A stretch of DNA of 8,015 nt from 66-474 sp051954935 (GTDB lineage: Bacteria > Pseudomonadota > Gammaproteobacteria > Xanthomonadales > Rhodanobacteraceae). The position numbers were made by a program, and so were the translations under genes. Location of the stretch: NCBI GenBank assembly GCA_051954935.1, contig JBQCHG010000059.1:1-8015 (forward strand). The letters are read 5' to 3'. The notes under the pieces are model-generated. The model saw nothing but the letters and a program-made list of their open reading frames with translations. It searched no databases and had not been told where the DNA came from. Below, piece after piece: positions 5,523 through 8,015 of the stretch (positions are counted from its first letter, which is position 1; every line of letters starts with the position of its first letter).

Positions 5523-5594
5523 GCCCTTGGCATCGCGATTGCAGAAGTCCGCCCGTGATCGCGCGTTGCGATCGGCGAACGGAGCGGAGTACCA

Positions 5595-6869
5595 ATGGCG
5601 ATACGCGATACCTCGGCGCAGGACCGGCTGATCGAGCGCAAACCTTCCACGCGCAAGCGCGTGCTGTGGATCGGTGGCGGCATCGCGGCATTGATCGTGC
5701 TCGCCCTGATAATCCCGAGCGTCAAGCGCATGCTCTCGGCCGATGCGTCGGTGAGCGCCTCGCGCATTTCCATCGCCACCGTCGAGCGCGGCCCGTTCGT
5801 GCGCGACATCGCCGCCGAAGGCCGCGTGGTCGCGGCGGTCAGTCCGACCATGTACGCCACTTCCGGCGGCGCGGTCACGCTGAAGGTCAAGGCCGGCGAT
5901 ACCGTGAAGCAGGGCCAGGTGTTGGCGGTGATAGACAGCCCGGAACTTACCAACAAGCTCGCGCAGGAAGAGTCCAACGCCGATGCACTGCAGGTGGATT
6001 ACCAGCGCGCGCAGATCGACGCCCGCAAGCAACGGCTGGAATTGCAGAAGGCGCACGACAACGCGGTGATCGACGAAAAGACCGCGCAGAACGACCTGGA
6101 GCGCAACCAGAAGGCGTTCGCCAAGGGTGCGATCGCGCAGATGGAAGTGGCGCACGCGCAGGGGACGCTGGAGAAGGCGCAGATCGCGCTGAAGCACGCG
6201 ACCGAAGACCTTACGCTCGACAACGACAGCCTGAATTTCGACGTCAAGGCCAAGAAGCTCGCCTGGGAGCGCCAGCAACTCCTGGTGAAGGATCTGAAGC
6301 GGCAAGTCGATGACCTCAACGTGCGCTCGCCGGTGAACGGCCAGGTCGGCCAGTTGTTCATCGCGCCGCGCGCCACGGTCGCCAAGGACGCGCAACTGCT
6401 CACGGTGATCGATCTTTCCGCACTGGAAGTGGAAGTGAAGGTGCCCGAGAGCTTCGCGCGCGATCTCGCGGTCGGTATGGCCGCCGAAATCACCGGAAAC
6501 GGGGGCAACTGGAAGGGCGCGGTGAGCGCCATTTCGCCGGAGGTGGTGGATGGCGAAGTCGCCGCGCGCGTGCGCTTCGAGGGTGCCAAGCCCGAGAACC
6601 TGCGCCAGAACCAGCGCCTGTCCGTACGCATCGTGCTGGACAAGCGCGACGACGTGCTGACCGTGGCGCGCGGCTCGTTCGTGGACGAATCCGGCGGAAA
6701 TTACGCCTACGTGGTGAAGGACGGCATCGCCACCAGGACACCGATCCGCGTGGGCGCGAGCTCCATAGACAAGGTCGAAATCCTGCAGGGATTGAAGGAA
6801 GGCGACCGCATCGTGATCTCCGGCACCGACGCATTCAACGGCGCACAACGCGTGGCAATCAGTGATTGA
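5595..6869 (+). CDS. HlyD/MacA-type periplasmic adaptor subunit
   Basis: Membrane-fusion protein (424 aa) linking an inner-membrane ABC exporter to an outer-membrane channel. The start has GGAG five bases upstream. A cytoplasmic N-terminus is followed by a membrane anchor at about 23-43. Next come the first lipoyl half-motif (about 87-118, GGAVTLKVKAGDTVKQGQVL), a long charged alpha-helical hairpin (about 118-240), the second lipoyl half (about 241-275, VRSPVNGQVGQLFIAPRATV) and the beta-barrel and membrane-proximal domains. At the hairpin tip, where TolC-binding adaptors carry R-x3-L-x6-S, this protein has R170, then Ala at 174 and Ala at 181, so two of three key residues are missing. It heads an operon with the ABC ATPase and permease. 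The long coiled coil still implies an outer-membrane partner, encoded elsewhere. The substrate is unknown. Confidence 0.92.
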   Translation: MAIRDTSAQDRLIERKPSTRKRVLWIGGGIAALIVLALIIPSVKRMLSADASVSASRISIATVERGPFVRDIAAEGRVVAAVSPTMYATSGGAVTLKVKAGDTVKQGQVLAVIDSPELTNKLAQEESNADALQVDYQRAQIDARKQRLELQKAHDNAVIDEKTAQNDLERNQKAFAKGAIAQMEVAHAQGTLEKAQIALKHATEDLTLDNDSLNFDVKAKKLAWERQQLLVKDLKRQVDDLNVRSPVNGQVGQLFIAPRATVAKDAQLLTVIDLSALEVEVKVPESFARDLAVGMAAEITGNGGNWKGAVSAISPEVVDGEVAARVRFEGAKPENLRQNQRLSVRIVLDKRDDVLTVARGSFVDESGGNYAYVVKDGIATRTPIRVGASSIDKVEILQGLKEGDRIVISGTDAFNGAQRVAISD

Positions 6870-6912
6870 AGAATCGGGCGATTGGTGCCGAAAGTCATTG
6901 CAACTGATTAAT

Positions 6913-6966
6913 GCGTTCGTCCCTGAACGCGAAAGTCAAAAAGCGGTCATCCATGACCGCACTTTT
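6913..6966 (+). repeat. tandem-hairpin element, copy B
   Basis: Hairpin 1 (6913-6930) is GCGTTC-GTCCCT-GAACGC. After 12 nt (GAAAGTCAAAAA), hairpin 2 (6943-6960) is GCGGTCAT-CC-ATGACCGC, followed by ACTTTT. Length and spacing equal those of copy A at 1971-2024. It lies in the 167-bp gap between adaptor and ATPase genes. An A-rich flank and the short T-run make hairpin 2 look like an imperfect intrinsic terminator. It may cause partial termination or protect the upstream mRNA. Confidence 0.75.
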
Positions 6967-7036
6967 CAACAAAAACCAAACCTAAACCAGCCAGCGCAAA
7001 TTTGCATCCAAATCCAAACCATTCGAGGAACCCACC
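6967..7036 (+). promoter_or_regulatory. G-poor A/C-rich leader of the ATPase gene
   Basis: The stretch after copy B is strikingly A/C-rich for this genome, with AAACC occurring three times and a GCAAATTTGC palindrome at 6996-7005. It should be unstructured RNA. It ends with GAGGA at 7025-7029, a strong Shine-Dalgarno seven bases before the ATPase ATG. This design favours efficient independent translation initiation of the ATPase. No convincing promoter boxes were found inside it. Confidence 0.45.
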
Positions 7037-7750
7037 ATGCTCAAGATGACCCATCTCTCCAAGGTCTACCGCACCGAAGTGGTGGAAACGTACGCTCTGC
7101 GCGACTTCAACATCGACGTGAAGGAAGGCGAGTTCGTCGCGGTGATGGGGCCGTCGGGTTCCGGCAAGACCACCTTCCTCACCATCGCCGGCCTGCTGGA
7201 AAGTTTCAGCGGCGGCGAGTACCTGCTGGATGGCGTGGATGTCAGCGACATGAACGACAACGCGCGCTCGAAGATCCGCAACGAGAAGATCGGCTTCGTG
7301 TTCCAGAGCTTCAACCTGATTCCCGACCTCAACGTGTTCGACAACGTCGAAGTGCCGCTGCGCTACCGCGGCATGAAGGGCGCCGAGCGCAAGCAGCGCA
7401 TCATGGACGCGCTCGAGCGCGTGGGCCTGGCCTCGCGCGCCAAGCACTACCCGGCCGAGCTCTCCGGCGGCCAGCAGCAGCGCGTGGCGATCGCCCGCGC
7501 GCTGGCCGGCTCGCCGCGCCTGCTGCTGGCGGACGAACCGACCGGCAACCTGGATACACAGATGGCCCGCGGCGTGATGGAACTGCTCGAGGAGATCCAC
7601 CGCGAAGGCGCCACCATCGTGATGGTCACGCACGATCCGGAGCTGGCCGCGCGCGCCCAGCGCAACGTGCACATCATCGACGGCCAGGTGGTGGACCTCT
7701 CCGAGGAACCGCGCTTCCACACGCACAACGCCCGCGCAGCGGACGCCTGA
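7037..7750 (+). CDS. MacB/LolD-type ABC transporter ATP-binding protein
   Basis: Cytoplasmic ATPase subunit (237 aa, normal length) powering the exporter. All catalytic motifs are intact: Walker A GPSGSGKT (38-45), Q-loop Gln90 in FVFQSFNLIP, signature LSGGQ (142-146), Walker B LLLADE (162-167) with catalytic Glu167, D-loop GNLD (170-173) and H-loop His199 in MVTHD. The wording EPTGNLDT and FNLIPDLNVFDNVEVPL places it in the MacB/LolD/FtsE branch (mechanotransmission-type ABC systems). It is separate from, not fused to, its permease. The start has GAGGA seven bases upstream. It follows the adaptor after a 167-bp structured gap and precedes the permease after a 191-bp structured gap, unusually wide for subunits of one complex. 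The substrate cannot be deduced. Confidence 0.95.
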   Translation: MLKMTHLSKVYRTEVVETYALRDFNIDVKEGEFVAVMGPSGSGKTTFLTIAGLLESFSGGEYLLDGVDVSDMNDNARSKIRNEKIGFVFQSFNLIPDLNVFDNVEVPLRYRGMKGAERKQRIMDALERVGLASRAKHYPAELSGGQQQRVAIARALAGSPRLLLADEPTGNLDTQMARGVMELLEEIHREGATIVMVTHDPELAARAQRNVHIIDGQVVDLSEEPRFHTHNARAADA

Positions 7751-7767
7751 CGGGCCTGTCTTGAAGG

Positions 7768-7793
7768 CCTCCGCCGGCATGGGTCGGCGGAGG
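7768..7793 (+). repeat. 9-bp GC-rich hairpin in ATPase-permease gap
   Basis: CCTCCGCCG (7768-7776) and CGGCGGAGG (7785-7793) form a perfect stem with an 8-nt loop, 18 bases after the ATPase stop codon. There is no T-run directly behind it. It probably folds as an intra-operon mRNA structure, together with the larger stem at 7796-7852. Confidence 0.6.
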
Positions 7794-7795
7794 GC

Positions 7796-7852
7796 GGGAG
7801 AGGGGAGGTTTTCTCCTCGCCGTGGAAGCCGGGCCAAGGCCTTCCCTCTCCC
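7796..7852 (+). repeat. 13-bp long-range stem in ATPase-permease gap
   Basis: GGGAGAGGGGAGG (7796-7808) can pair with CCTTCCCTCTCCC (7840-7852) over 13 pairs in RNA, including one G-U, enclosing 31 nt that begin TTTTCTCC. With the preceding hairpin it makes a tandem structure in the 191-bp gap before the permease. This could limit read-through or stabilise the upstream mRNA. Downstream of it the gap holds three TGCGGCA copies (7882, 7891, 7912) and no gene. Confidence 0.5.
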
Positions 7853-7941
7853 CATTCGACGGCAGCGATCACGACCACTCCTGCGGCACGTGCGGCAGGG
7901 GCGGGAGCAGGTGCGGCAACTCCACCCCTCGGGATTCCGAC

Positions 7942-8015
7942 ATGTTCGCCTACTACGTCCAGCTCGGCCTGCGCAGTCTGCGCCGCAACCCGCTGCTGAC
8001 CGCGCTTATGGTGAT
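7942..8015 (+). CDS. MacB/FtsX-type ABC permease, N-terminus only
   Basis: Only the first 24 codons are in the window: MFAYYVQLGLRSLRRNPLLT followed by ALMV. This is the typical start of a MacB/FtsX-like permease: an amphipathic segment with LRSLRRNP just before the first membrane helix. It would be the inner-membrane subunit partnering the ATPase at 7037-7750. The upstream ribosome site is weak (GGGA eight bases before the ATG). The right window edge truncates the gene, so length, periplasmic domain and any second permease cannot be judged. Confidence 0.85.
   Translation, partial: MFAYYVQLGLRSLRRNPLLTALMV

Noticed and set aside
5478..5558. 26-codon plus-strand ORF (MVGGTAGKPH...) spanning the terminator-like hairpin
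   Set aside because: It would suit a leader peptide, but the ribosome-binding site is poor, there is no run of regulatory codons, and chance short ORFs are common.
5109..6848. 579-codon open frame on the minus strand across the adaptor gene
   Set aside because: It is the antisense shadow of the well-supported HlyD-type gene. Its His/Arg/Leu-rich translation shows no recognisable domain, and high GC keeps antisense frames open.
6947..7855. 302-codon minus-strand frame opposite the ABC ATPase
   Set aside because: Antisense of a gene with intact Walker and signature motifs; no domain of its own.
7882..7918. Three TGCGGCA copies as a CRISPR or iteron array
   Set aside because: Only 7 nt long, irregularly spaced (9 and 21 nt), and GC-rich words like this recur by chance.

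Overview
This is a GC-rich (by eye about 65%) chromosomal window with dense genes and short intergenic gaps. The protein set fits a Xanthomonadales-type gammaproteobacterium (Xanthomonadaceae or Rhodanobacteraceae). The clues are a DusB starting MRIG, a manganese-riboswitch-controlled UPF0016 exporter, an ECF sigma factor with an 'SFSKSQLARA' region 4, and a MacB-like permease starting 'MFAYY..LGLRSLRRN'. The taxonomy is inference. I see no phage, IS element, CRISPR, tRNA or rRNA.

Layout. (1) 1-968, minus: dusB, tRNA-dihydrouridine synthase, running off the left edge and probably leaderless. (2) 969-1202: gap with a cluster of GTAC palindromes and a hairpin. (3) 1203-1757, minus: UPF0016/GDT1 manganese exporter, preceded at 1835-1940 by a clear yybP-ykoY Mn2+ riboswitch, with a strong hairpin between riboswitch and start codon. 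(4) 2070-3044, plus: aldo/keto reductase of the Kv-beta-like type, divergent from the exporter. (5) 3046-3074: strong hairpin between convergent genes. (6) 3079-5373, minus: a compact three-gene operon of ECF sigma factor, single-pass membrane protein (putative anti-sigma) and exported PDZ protein, joined by an ATGA overlap and a Shine-Dalgarno placed just after the preceding stop. (7) 5374-5594: divergent control region with a 12-bp palindrome and a terminator-like hairpin. (8) 5595-8015, plus: a tripartite MacAB-type export operon of HlyD adaptor, ABC ATPase and FtsX/MacB-type permease (cut by the right edge). Its gaps hold elaborate RNA hairpins.

How the parts work together. The manganese module is self-contained: high Mn2+ would open the riboswitch and allow export. 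The sigma, membrane protein and PDZ operon looks like an envelope-stress sensor without a protease of its own. The adaptor, ATPase and permease would form an inner-membrane pump, possibly joined to a TolC-like channel.

The most interesting structural signal is a two-hairpin element of about 54 nt present twice (1971-2024 and 6913-6966). The copies are 40/54 identical without gaps, have identical geometry (18-nt hairpin, 12-nt spacer, 18-nt hairpin), and differ in the stems by three compensatory base-pair swaps. This suggests a dispersed intergenic element maintained at the RNA or cruciform level.
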